A DNA stretch of 64,000 bases, from the NCBI RefSeq assembly GCF_024347415.1, contig NZ_AP025476.1:186001-250000 (forward strand). Direction: 5' to 3'. Under the pieces are notes generated by a model, which was given only the letters and a program-made list of their open reading frames with translations, had not been told where the DNA came from and did not search any database. This stretch comes from Vibrio crassostreae (GTDB taxonomy: Bacteria > Pseudomonadota > Gammaproteobacteria > Enterobacterales > Vibrionaceae). Each line of letters begins with the position of its first letter. Within the stretch, counting starts at the first letter, position 1. The translations under genes were made by a program, and so were the position numbers. Shown here piece by piece: positions 36,775 through 45,299 of the stretch.

Positions 36775-37051
36775 AGAGCAGTAACGGGATTCGAGTAATC
36801 GGGTATCGAAAAAATAAGAGCTAAAGAGCTAAAGAGCTGAAAGGCAGATACGAGATGAGAGTGGCGAGATACGAAAAGCGCCACTCGAATCCGCTCTTCA
36901 TCTCTTCGTTACTCGTTTACCCGCTACCCGCATCCCCTCTTTAGCTCTTCGCATCTCGCTTACCCGCTACTCGAATCTGCTCTTTGGCTCTTCGTATCTC
37001 GCTTACCCGTTACCCGCATCCGCTCTTAATCTTTTCGCATCTGTTCTTCTA
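36772..37051. repeat. Convergent repeat arrays between wzc and holin
   Basis: Plus-oriented copies start at the wzc stop codon and run to about 36880; minus-oriented copies start at the holin stop (TAGAAGAACAGATGCG on minus) and run back to about 36887. They meet at a perfect 8-bp hairpin, GAGTGGCG (36859-36866) and CGCCACTC (36879-36886). There is no gene in the 274-bp gap. Confidence 0.85.
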
Positions 37052-37384
37052 CTTCTTAACCACCCCTCCCGTTAAATACAATCCAATCGCCGCTAACACC
37101 GGATAACCAAACGCTTCATTGGTCATTTCCCCCAAGGGTTTCCAATCGTAGCCGTGCATGCAACCCAGAATCACCATCACATGCAGTGCCACATAAGGAA
37201 TGGTGAACAACAACACAATGTAGCGTTGTACCAACTTAAAAGGTTCATACGCTTTAAGCAGTGCCAGCTTGTGCTTCGCTTTTTCTTCATCAGTAAAAAA
37301 CATCGCATCTCCTGTGTTGGTGATTGCATCTAACCCTTTGTTAATAGAAGACTGGCTCCCGAATATTCTTCCGAACAATGTCAT
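37049..37384 (-). CDS. 3TM holin family protein
   Basis: A 111-residue membrane protein with an N-terminal amphipathic part (residues 1-50) and two strong hydrophobic helices, YIVLLFTIPYVALHVMVIL near 54-72 and FGYPVLAAIGLYLTGGV near 92-108. The order and length match the 3TM holin (gene-transfer-release) family. A strong AAGGAG ribosome site lies just before the ATG. It is transcribed after the amidase and unknown gene, as in a phage lysis cassette. Holin action is inferred from family and neighbour. Confidence 0.75.
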   Translation of the reverse strand: MTLFGRIFGSQSSINKGLDAITNTGDAMFFTDEEKAKHKLALLKAYEPFKLVQRYIVLLFTIPYVALHVMVILGCMHGYDWKPLGEMTNEAFGYPVLAAIGLYLTGGVVKK

Positions 37385-37419
37385 ACTGCTCCTTGGTTTA
37401 TGGATGGCTATATACCGCC

Positions 37420-37571
37420 TTTCTCGTCACTCCCGCTCTTAAGCCTTTCGCATCTCGTTTACCCGTCACTCGCATCCGCTCTTGAGCCTTTCGCATCTCG
37501 CTTACTCGAATCCCGCTACAGCTCTTTAAGCTCTTCGTATCCCGCTTACTCGCATCCCGTATCTGCTCTTA
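37420..37571 (-). repeat. Repeat array at the amidase stop codon
   Basis: About three to four copies of the 43-bp family in minus orientation. The first begins TAAGAGCAGATACGGGATGC, where TAA is the amidase stop codon, and the last ends before the holin start. Confidence 0.82.
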
Positions 37572-38138
37572 AGCTTTTATCTTCAAAACAGGACACGCCT
37601 TATTCACGCCCCAATCTTTATGCCCCTTAACATTCTCCTCTGGAATCAAGAACTGCTCTTGTAGTGCGGCCATCAAACCAAACAGCGCCTTGCGCTGCGC
37701 AAGTGTGAAGTTATCTTCTGGTTGCAGTTCGGCATTACAGCCTCCGACCAAACAAACCCCAATATTGCTCTTGTTGTGTCCTTTCACATGCGCGCCGGTT
37801 TGCGACAGCGGCCTGCCAAGTTCGACATCCCCATTGCGACGAATAACAAAGTGATACCCGACATCGCGCCAGCCTCTCTTTTTATGCCATCGACGAATCT
37901 CGGCTACGTCTACATCTTGCTGTGGCGGCGTGGCGCTGCAATGCACTGTAATAAAGGAATAGGGCGGACAAAAAGGTAAGCGGAGTAAAACTGAAACCAA
38001 GCTTAGAGAATAGGAAGCAGGAGATAAGCAAGGCTCTAACGAAGGGATGAGAGCCACCTTGCTAGCCTGCTCAGGCAAAACAGAAGCCTCTAACGGCTGG
38101 TGTGGAACTCGATCAGTTGCTGGTGGAGTGTTTGACAA
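37569..38138 (-). CDS. Amidase_2 lysin (N-acetylmuramoyl-L-alanine amidase)
   Basis: A 189-residue protein whose last 125 residues form a T7-lysozyme-type amidase: ITVHCSATPPQQDVDVAEI carries the first zinc His, GWRDVGYHFVIRRNGDVELG the second region, GHNKSNIGVCLVGG the core, and GHKDWGVNKACPVLKI the third zinc ligand and Cys. The N-terminal 65 residues are hydrophobic and Pro/Ser-rich and could be a signal-anchor or a mistranslated leader: the only start at the 5' end is TTG; a GTG at residue 28 is another choice. It overlaps the upstream unknown gene by 49 bp. Confidence 0.82.
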   Translation of the reverse strand: MSNTPPATDRVPHQPLEASVLPEQASKVALIPSLEPCLSPASYSLSLVSVLLRLPFCPPYSFITVHCSATPPQQDVDVAEIRRWHKKRGWRDVGYHFVIRRNGDVELGRPLSQTGAHVKGHNKSNIGVCLVGGCNAELQPEDNFTLAQRKALFGLMAALQEQFLIPEENVKGHKDWGVNKACPVLKIKA

Positions 38139-38563
38139 AATAAATCCTCGTGTTGTTGTAAATAGGCGGTTAAAGACGTTGATAACGATTCTTTTAAATT
38201 AGGGTGCAGTGCGATGTGTTGTCGCAAACTGGCGGCTACGGTTTTGGCATAACCAGAGTGGTGGCTGACATAACGTAAATACATCACGCAATAACCCAGT
38301 GGTTGGCAGCGCCGTGCTCGGCTGATCATCCAACAAATATCCTCATAGCTGGGGACGTCACCGCATTCATCCTCATTTAAATAACAACCTTCCATTTGGC
38401 TTTCTTTATAACCGCTAGCTTCATAGCTCAGTACTTGGCTACACCCATCACTATTACTAAAAAATAACGGCTGGCGCGACGGATTGAGGGGATCAGCTCG
38501 GCACTCGATGCTCGCCATACCGGGTTGATACGCTGAAATAAAAAGAGAAACTATCGCCTTCAT
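38090..38563 (-). CDS. Unknown protein upstream of the lysin
   Basis: A 157-residue protein of no recognised family, start ATG at 38563 with AGGTG 6 bp upstream. It has a hydrophobic N-terminus (MKAIVSLFISAYQPG), five or more Cys residues (CRAD, DGCSQV, EGCYLNEDECGD, EDICWM, RRCQPLGYC) and a C-terminal helical tail rich in His, Gln and Leu. Its 3' end overlaps the lysin, suggesting coupled translation. A lysis-related or phage structural role would fit the neighbours but nothing in the sequence proves it. Confidence 0.55.
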   Translation of the reverse strand: MKAIVSLFISAYQPGMASIECRADPLNPSRQPLFFSNSDGCSQVLSYEASGYKESQMEGCYLNEDECGDVPSYEDICWMISRARRCQPLGYCVMYLRYVSHHSGYAKTVAASLRQHIALHPNLKESLSTSLTAYLQQHEDLFCQTLHQQLIEFHTSR

Positions 38564-38849
38564 TAAGCACCTTATTGTTGCATGGGGAGGGCAATGTACT
38601 TGAAGATTCTTGATTGGGGTTGGCGGGAATAGCACGAAAAGAGAGGAACGCAGAAAAGTGAGAGATGCTTCGAAAAGCCATTGATTGATAAGGTTGGTGT
38701 TGCATATCTATCCGAGGCGATTAACCAAACATCTTTTCTTACAACTTATCTCATAGGCCTTTCGCCCCTAAAGCGCCAAAAAGTGTTGTTAATGCTCTGT
38801 ATATCAATGGATTTCTATACGAATGACTAATTAACAAGGAGCGTTAACC

Positions 38850-39881
38850 ATGTGTGTTTCTCTTATTCTTTCTTTCATCCCATTAAAAACTGGCTCGCCG
38901 ATAAGCAAGTTAGTGTTATTAAAATTGGCCGATAACGCCGACGCGCGCGGCGTGTGTTTTCCTTCCTTCAATTACTTAGCGCAATATTGCGAAGTGTCGG
39001 TAAGAACCGTGAAACGACACGTTAACGCGCTCGAAAAGCAAGGCTTTGTGAAGCGAATAAAGCGCTTTGATGATTCAGGACGCCAGCGCAGCAATATCTA
39101 TCAGCTGCGCCTACCCAGCGACAGCCACATTCAGCAGGCCGAACTAGATCAAGCGAACACCAATGCAGAACAAACAGGCTTACCGCAAGCTTCGTTGGAA
39201 TATCCAAAGAAAACAGACCATTCAGACACTCCCCTGGGTGACTCAAGATCCAGCACGGAGAGTGATCATCCTGCACACATAATCTTTCATAAAGAACATA
39301 AAACAGAGCTGAGCTTGAAAAACGGCCTCTTAGATGACGCCGATGTTCTTGATCCTCCAAGCGGTTCTGAACAACATGAGAGCTCCCCTTTCACCTCCAA
39401 ACCCAAAAGCAAAACCAAAAATGAAGCCGTGATTCACCTGCTCACCCAAGAGGGCAGCGCACCGATTTATCATGAATTCACCACCATATTAGAGCGCACC
39501 TACCCCAAGTTAGATGTGCTGCAAGAACTGCATGCCATGCAAGCCTGGCTGTACATCAACCCCGATAAGCGCAAACCCTTCGAGCACATTGGCCACTTTG
39601 TAAATGGCTGGCTAAGAAGAAGTGCGCAAGCCAAGGCGAAGCGAGACTCATCGCCAGTCTTTAAGCAAACAAGAGCGGCTAAACCCGCAAGGGCTTCTGC
39701 TTTTACATCGACCAAGGAAGCTAAAACCCAACCGGCAGCCAAGCCCATGGATCCCAAACAACCCACGCCTGTCTCTCAGGCCCTAGCGGACTACAAAGCC
39801 AAAAGCACCACCAATCCGTTCGAAGCGCGTATCAAGGCCTTAGTTCAATCCAAATCGCCCGGCACGGATTCTAAATCGTGA
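38850..39881 (+). CDS. Winged-helix replication-type protein
   Basis: A 343-residue protein. Residues 1-90 form a winged helix like phage replication protein O and HTH_36 domains: SKLVLLKLADNADARGVCFP, then SFNYLAQYCEVSVRTVKRHV and LEKQGFVKRI. The middle is low complexity and polar; residues about 190-260 form a second helical segment (VIHLLTQEGSAPIYHEF, LHAMQAWLYINPDKRKPF), and the C-terminus is rich in Ala, Lys and Pro. A strong AAGGAG ribosome site precedes the ATG. It is divergent from the lysis genes, the layout of a small phage-derived island. Confidence 0.75.
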   Translation: MCVSLILSFIPLKTGSPISKLVLLKLADNADARGVCFPSFNYLAQYCEVSVRTVKRHVNALEKQGFVKRIKRFDDSGRQRSNIYQLRLPSDSHIQQAELDQANTNAEQTGLPQASLEYPKKTDHSDTPLGDSRSSTESDHPAHIIFHKEHKTELSLKNGLLDDADVLDPPSGSEQHESSPFTSKPKSKTKNEAVIHLLTQEGSAPIYHEFTTILERTYPKLDVLQELHAMQAWLYINPDKRKPFEHIGHFVNGWLRRSAQAKAKRDSSPVFKQTRAAKPARASAFTSTKEAKTQPAAKPMDPKQPTPVSQALADYKAKSTTNPFEARIKALVQSKSPGTDSKS

Positions 39882-39960
39882 TCATTCGATTATTCACAGG
39901 CCCAACGTGAATACAGACAAAAAACATCAAGATACAAAAGTAGAATTAGGGAGAGGGCAA

Positions 39961-40281
39961 ATGGACGATATCAGCCTAAAAAAACTGACAACAAAAGAAA
40001 AAGTCACCATTTTAGAAAAAGAGATAGCGCGAGTGGAAGGGCGTATTGGCGAGTTCTTGAAACTGCTGGTTAACCACTACCCACAAGGGCTAACACGCAC
40101 CGAGATTAAAGCGTTATTGGTGGTAAACAACAACCCAAGCTTTGTGTCGCTATACCGCAACGGCAACATTTTCATTGATATAGAAAAACGCTACTGCGAC
40201 GCAGCACAAGAAAACCGCTACCACATAGGGACGCAGTATCTACAAGACGTACAATGCTCGCGCTGGGTCAATACTTTGTGA
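39961..40281 (+). CDS. Small hypothetical protein of the phage-like island
   Basis: A 106-residue protein following the winged-helix gene by 79 bp. The ATG at 39961 has a strong GAGAGG site, better than the GTG at 39907. It starts with a charged coiled region (LTTKEKVTILEKEIARVE) followed by a compact helix-turn-helix-like segment (LLVNHYPQGLTRTEIKALLV). No family was recognised. Confidence 0.6.
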   Translation: MDDISLKKLTTKEKVTILEKEIARVEGRIGEFLKLLVNHYPQGLTRTEIKALLVVNNNPSFVSLYRNGNIFIDIEKRYCDAAQENRYHIGTQYLQDVQCSRWVNTL

Positions 40282-40413
40282 GGTACTTGTCAGAATGAGG
40301 TAAATTGCAAACTGGTCAATATGCACTTGATTTGCTAGACTACGCAGCAAATTAAAACCGTATGAAAAACGCATAAACCTGAAACACAGTGGTAAATTGT
40401 GATTCATTGCCTG

Positions 40414-40443
40414 TAGGAGCCAAACCTAAGGGCGGTAGCGTAC
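40414..40443 (+). promoter_or_regulatory. JUMPstart/ops element 3
   Basis: TAGGAGCCAAACCTAAGG followed by ops core GGCGGTAGCGTA (40431-40442), about 185 bp before the UDP-HexNAc dehydrogenase gene. The flank matches element 1 (TAGGAGC...ACCTAAGG). The remainder of the gap 40282-40627 is leader with no gene seen. Confidence 0.92.
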
Positions 40444-40627
40444 CCAAATGCGAGTGGCCAGCCTAGTCTGCGCGTCAAATATATCTTCTTAAACGAAATT
40501 AAACATGCCTGAGTAACCAAAAGCGTACTGAGGTATTCTGAGGCTTTCCTAACACTAGGTTAAACGGAACCAAGTGAAAGGTCGGGGCCTTGGTAAAATA
40601 ATTATTAATAATTAGGTTTTATTACTT

Positions 40628-41860
40628 ATGAATATGTCAGTAGAAAATGCAAGAATTGCAATCATTGGCTTAGGTTACGTTGGGTTACCTTTGGCTGTAG
40701 AGTTTGGTAAAAAATCACCAACGATTGGCTTTGATATCAATCAAGTACGTATTGATGAACTGGCGAAGGGCCGTGATAGCACACTAGAGTGCAGTGACAA
40801 TGAACTTGCGGAAGCCACTCACCTTTCTTACACCACCTCTCTTCAAGACTTAAAAGAGTGTAATGTTTATATTGTAACGGTTCCAACACCGATTGATGAG
40901 CATAAACAACCGGATCTAACACCGCTGATCAAAGCATCTGAGGCATTAGGTACAGTGGTCTCTGAAGGTGATGTAATAATTTACGAATCAACTGTATACC
41001 CAGGTGCGACGGAAGAAGACTGTATTCCAGTAGTCGAGCGTGTTGCTGGCCTTAAATTTAACCAGGATTTCTTCGCTGGCTACTCACCAGAACGTATTAA
41101 CCCTGGTGATAAAGAACACCGCGTTACGAATATCTTAAAAGTAACCAGTGGCTCTACACCAGAAGTGGCTGAATATGTTGATCAGCTTTATAAGAGCATT
41201 ATCATAGCAGGTACACACAAAGCATCGTCAATCAAAGTAGCAGAAGCTGCAAAAGTTATAGAAAACACACAGCGTGATGTTAATATCGCATTAGTAAATG
41301 AACTTCATCATATCTTTAACCGCATGGGTATTAGTACGTCAGAGGTTATAGAGGCTGCTTCAACAAAATGGAATTTTATGAAGTTAAAGCCTGGGCTTGT
41401 TGGTGGTCATTGTATTAGTGTAGACCCTTATTATTTACTGCACAAAGCCCAGAAGACTGGATATGTACCGGATTTATTGAGGCAGGCTAGAGAAATTAAT
41501 GATTCTATGCCAGATTATTTATGTAGTGACTTCATTAAAAATCTTATAAAGAATGAAGTTAACCCTATAGGTTGTAAAGTAGGATTATTTGGTTTTACTT
41601 TTAAAGAGAACTGCCCTGATATAAGAAACACTAAAGTCTTTGACTTGTACCTTGCGTTAAAAGAGTTTGGTTTTAAAGTTAAGATTTACGATCCGTGGGC
41701 TAACCCTAAAGAAGTTAAAAAGGAATATAACTTAGACTTGAGTAATGAATTTGATGATGACTATGATGTGGCTTTTTTAGCCGTTCCTCACGACTCGATT
41801 ATAAAAAAATTATCTTCAAATAATGATAAATATACATATGATTTTAAAGGTGTAATTTGA
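40628..41860 (+). CDS. UDP-N-acetylhexosamine 6-dehydrogenase (WbpO/TviB type)
   Basis: A 410-residue nucleotide-sugar dehydrogenase that converts UDP-GalNAc or UDP-GlcNAc to the uronate. NAD motif IIGLGYVGLPLAVEFG (13-28), VTVPTPIDEHKQPDL, ESTVYPGATEE and the catalytic Cys in VGGHCISVDPYYL (near 258-270) are present. The C-terminus stops at YTYDFKGVI, roughly 10-20 residues short of typical relatives, which end after the DxKG motif. No C4-epimerase gene is beside it. It begins operon 2 directly after the ops element. Confidence 0.87.
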   Translation: MNMSVENARIAIIGLGYVGLPLAVEFGKKSPTIGFDINQVRIDELAKGRDSTLECSDNELAEATHLSYTTSLQDLKECNVYIVTVPTPIDEHKQPDLTPLIKASEALGTVVSEGDVIIYESTVYPGATEEDCIPVVERVAGLKFNQDFFAGYSPERINPGDKEHRVTNILKVTSGSTPEVAEYVDQLYKSIIIAGTHKASSIKVAEAAKVIENTQRDVNIALVNELHHIFNRMGISTSEVIEAASTKWNFMKLKPGLVGGHCISVDPYYLLHKAQKTGYVPDLLRQAREINDSMPDYLCSDFIKNLIKNEVNPIGCKVGLFGFTFKENCPDIRNTKVFDLYLALKEFGFKVKIYDPWANPKEVKKEYNLDLSNEFDDDYDVAFLAVPHDSIIKKLSSNNDKYTYDFKGVI

Positions 41861-41939
41861 TATGAAAATATCATATTAAATTGAGCATAAAAAATCAAAA
41901 TATAAAGATAATTAAACATTAGATAGTGAGAATTTACTG

Positions 41940-43211
41940 ATGTTAGCAACAATAGCTAGGGATACAGCTTACTCCTTTTTAAGCTCAATTGTCCTGAAAA
42001 TAACAATATTTATACTGACCATTTTTATAGCAAGAGAACTTGGTGCAAATGAATTTGGGAAGTATGGCATCGCAATTTCCACTTCTAACATGATTTTGAT
42101 TTTTGCATCAATGGGATTAGGTGTTACATCAATTAAATTCATAACATCTTCATTAGATAACCATCAAAATTTATCAAAAAATACTAGTGTGATTGAATTT
42201 CTTTCAGTTATTACTTCAATATTACTATGTTTGTTAACGATTATTTTTAGCACTCAGATTGCGACTGTTTTTTTTAAAGATGTGACACTTGTTGATATTA
42301 TTGTAATGTCTGCATTCCTTATGTTAACGAACTCTTTGATTGGTATTCGGACATCAATGTTACAAGCGATATCTAAGTTCAATATTGTTTTCTATACTAA
42401 TTTAGCTGCGTCACTACTATTATTGTTTGGTATAGGGTCATTAATTATTCTAGGTTTAGAGTCTGTAAAAAACTTTTTATATTTAATGATTACTATCCAA
42501 GTTATAGATTATTTATCAAAGAGTATAATATACTACAGATGGTATCTAAGTCATGGTAATAATATCATAAGGTTTGATTGTTCCGATTTAATTCCGATCC
42601 TCAAATTTAGCATCCCTTCTATGTTAAACGGTATTTGTTTCATGCCTGTTTTTTGGTATACAAAGACATTATTAGTTCAAAGTTCCGGAGACTTAACCAA
42701 TCTAGGTTTGTTTGATGCTGCTTATCAGTGGTTAACTATAGTAATGATTGCGACAGGTGCGATAAGTACTGTAGCTTTACCATCAATGATAAAATATAAG
42801 AGGAAAAATCAATTTAAAAAAGTTTATTCTATTTTTTTAACCTTGAGTATAACTATTCCACTTGTGATTTCACTAGTTGCTCCATTTTTTGGCTCGCATA
42901 TTGAAAATTTATATGGAGACTCCTTTTCTGGTTTGTCTGAAATGGTAAATATTTGTTTGTATATTTCAATTTTTTATTCTGCTTGGAGCATCATGAGTAA
43001 AGTTTCAACAATTGAAGGTAAACAATGGACAGTCTTCTCATGTAATGTAGTATGGTCAGTGATTATGCTGCTAATTACTCCCTATCTCATTGATATGTAT
43101 AATGCAAAAGGATTGCTGCTATCCATATTGTTTAGCTGGGTTTTTGTTTTTGTCTTGTACACCATACACAATATCATTTACTTCAAAAGGGTTGAGTTCT
43201 ATGAAATATGA
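41940..43211 (+). CDS. wzx: Repeat-unit flippase Wzx, operon 2
   Basis: A 423-residue polytopic protein of the MVF/Wzx superfamily with about 12 helices, beginning IARDTAYSFLSSIVLKITIFILTIFIARELGANEFG, whose LGxxxFG motif is typical. It is unrelated in detail to the flippase of operon 1, which supports a separate glycan. Confidence 0.82.
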   Translation: MLATIARDTAYSFLSSIVLKITIFILTIFIARELGANEFGKYGIAISTSNMILIFASMGLGVTSIKFITSSLDNHQNLSKNTSVIEFLSVITSILLCLLTIIFSTQIATVFFKDVTLVDIIVMSAFLMLTNSLIGIRTSMLQAISKFNIVFYTNLAASLLLLFGIGSLIILGLESVKNFLYLMITIQVIDYLSKSIIYYRWYLSHGNNIIRFDCSDLIPILKFSIPSMLNGICFMPVFWYTKTLLVQSSGDLTNLGLFDAAYQWLTIVMIATGAISTVALPSMIKYKRKNQFKKVYSIFLTLSITIPLVISLVAPFFGSHIENLYGDSFSGLSEMVNICLYISIFYSAWSIMSKVSTIEGKQWTVFSCNVVWSVIMLLITPYLIDMYNAKGLLLSILFSWVFVFVLYTIHNIIYFKRVEFYEI

Positions 43212-44277
43212 TATGGTATTTATAAGTAGGAGCTTAACATATGAAAGTCTAAATTCTGGTGGTTCTAGTTCTAGTAATAAATTTGAATCTGGCGTTATTA
43301 ATGAAATTAATAAAGTGAGAAGTGTTGCTGTAATTAATATATCTAAAAAAAATGAAGGTGAGGTAGGGGATGATTACTTTCATTTCAGTAATTACATGTC
43401 ATTTTTATTTTACTGGGTAAAAAATCATGGTGTTAAGTCAACGGTGTTTGTTTCTACAGGATACCACTTAAACCTGATAGCTACATTACTTATACTTAAG
43501 GCTCTTGGTGGTTCATCATTTTCATACATTTATGATACACATAAGTCGAGTATAATTACTGGAAAGTTTAAAAAATTATTTTTTAACTTTTACTATGGTC
43601 TTGGTTTCTATTTTGCTAGGTTTATTGACGGATGGTTAGTAATTAACAATAAATTTTACTCTCAATGGAATAACAAAATCGATTGTTTATTGACAAAGGT
43701 TGGGGTTGATAATGTTTACCCAAATATAGCTACCCAAAAAAAAACAAATCTAGATTGTAGAAAGACAATCATAATGGTCGGTACTTTGAATCACGAAAAC
43801 GGATTTGGTCATATTCTAGAACTATTTAGGGAGGATACTTATGACTTCGATCTGATCGTGATAGGATATGGAGATTTAGAAAACGAAATTTCTGAATTAT
43901 CAAGAAACCATGGTAATATAAGATTTTTTAGAAGAATGGAGAATTCACAAGTAATTGATCAAGTCAAAAATGCATATTGCTGTTTACATTTAAGAGATCC
44001 AGATTCTGTTTCTTGTAGCTTTGCTTTCCCATCCAAATTGATTGAATACTTAAATTATGGTAATAGAGTTGCTTCCAATGACTTTCCTGGTTTAAATGAT
44101 GATTACAGAGATTGTTTGGAGTTGCTGGATGACTTTAGCACTAATGCCCTTCAATCATACTTTGATAATTTAAAGATAGAGCGTGATATTTGTTTTGAAA
44201 AAAGGATTAAGTTAGTTTCTAGCCATAAATGGGAAGTTTTGGTTAATGAGATTTTGATATTTGTTGAGAGTAAATAA
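43201..44277 (+). CDS. GT4-like glycosyltransferase, operon 2
   Basis: A 358-residue GT-B protein; the ATG at 43201 lies 11 bp before the flippase stop, and the open frame farther upstream is antisense-like. MVFISRSLTYESLNSGGSSSS is the N-terminal acceptor region; IMVGTLNHENGFGHILELF near 191-209 is the start of the donor domain; SKLIEYLNYGNRVASNDFPG near 276-295 is the sugar-nucleotide region, with the Glu of the GT4 motif. The family call is weaker than for the neighbours. Confidence 0.65.
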   Translation: MKYDMVFISRSLTYESLNSGGSSSSNKFESGVINEINKVRSVAVINISKKNEGEVGDDYFHFSNYMSFLFYWVKNHGVKSTVFVSTGYHLNLIATLLILKALGGSSFSYIYDTHKSSIITGKFKKLFFNFYYGLGFYFARFIDGWLVINNKFYSQWNNKIDCLLTKVGVDNVYPNIATQKKTNLDCRKTIIMVGTLNHENGFGHILELFREDTYDFDLIVIGYGDLENEISELSRNHGNIRFFRRMENSQVIDQVKNAYCCLHLRDPDSVSCSFAFPSKLIEYLNYGNRVASNDFPGLNDDYRDCLELLDDFSTNALQSYFDNLKIERDICFEKRIKLVSSHKWEVLVNEILIFVESK

Positions 44278-45299
44278 TGAAGATTGTTTTCTGGCTTAAT
44301 TCATTCAGCCCACATTTAGCTGGAATGATTAGTACTTTATCATTGAACCATAATATTGTGGTTATAACTCCAAGTTCATTGCCTGCAAGAAGAAGAAAAA
44401 TGGGGTGGACTCCACCAGACTTTGGGGAAGCTACAGTTTTACATTATGAGAATATAGATGATTTCTCCACTTTATATGGTTTTGCTTCTATCCATATTTT
44501 TTCAGGCCTTTTTACCTATAAAAATACCAAGCGTCATTTTTATAAGATATATCAAGACGAAAGTAAACGTATATTTACGATGATGGAATTACCTTCACTA
44601 TCCGGACTAAAAGGTGCTTTGAGGTATATTAAATATAAATTACTTGTTTCAAGATTTAAAGGTATATCTGGTTATATTTCTTTTGGATCAAAAAAATTTT
44701 TAGAGAGATTAGGTGTTTCTAGTAATAAAATACTGGATTTCTTGTATTTGAGTGACTTTACACCTGCTACATCTCTTAATAAGGAAAAAGAAATAGTATT
44801 CATTGGTCAGATTGACAAGAATAAAAATGTTTTATCTTTAGTTGAGTCATTTATTCGCTCGAATACTAATGGATATTCTTTGAAAATAATTGGCAATGTC
44901 GTGGATGAAGAAATTTTAAATGAGATTAATTCCACTAAACATTTAGCTGATATTGAAATAATCGGTTCTGTTAAGTCAAAACATATTCCTAATTACCTAG
45001 CATCTGCCGAGCTTCTTGTCCTCCCAAGTTATCATGATGGTTGGGGTGTTGTAGTTAATGAAGCTTTATTATCATCATGTAAAGTTGTATTATCAAGTTC
45101 TTGTGGCTCTAATGGTTATTTCTCGAGTTTAAATTCTGTTTTTTCATTTAACCCATTCCATCAGGGCGATCTTGATAATGTACTTTCTCTTGCATTAGAT
45201 TATAAATTGATGGACATAGACTTTGAAAAAGCTAATAAAATGATTGACAAGGATAGCATGTGTGGAAAATTAGTTGAATTTTTAAGGTATAGGAAGTGA
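44277..45299 (+). CDS. GT4 glycosyltransferase, operon 2
   Basis: A 340-residue GT4 enzyme. IVFIGQIDKNKNVLSLVESF near 169-188 and LLVLPSYHDGWGVVVNEALL near 243-262 (E-x7-E region with D/W variation) are the donor-domain signatures; FSPHLAGMISTLS is in the acceptor domain. One-base overlap with the previous gene (TAATG). Confidence 0.8.
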   Translation: MKIVFWLNSFSPHLAGMISTLSLNHNIVVITPSSLPARRRKMGWTPPDFGEATVLHYENIDDFSTLYGFASIHIFSGLFTYKNTKRHFYKIYQDESKRIFTMMELPSLSGLKGALRYIKYKLLVSRFKGISGYISFGSKKFLERLGVSSNKILDFLYLSDFTPATSLNKEKEIVFIGQIDKNKNVLSLVESFIRSNTNGYSLKIIGNVVDEEILNEINSTKHLADIEIIGSVKSKHIPNYLASAELLVLPSYHDGWGVVVNEALLSSCKVVLSSSCGSNGYFSSLNSVFSFNPFHQGDLDNVLSLALDYKLMDIDFEKANKMIDKDSMCGKLVEFLRYRK

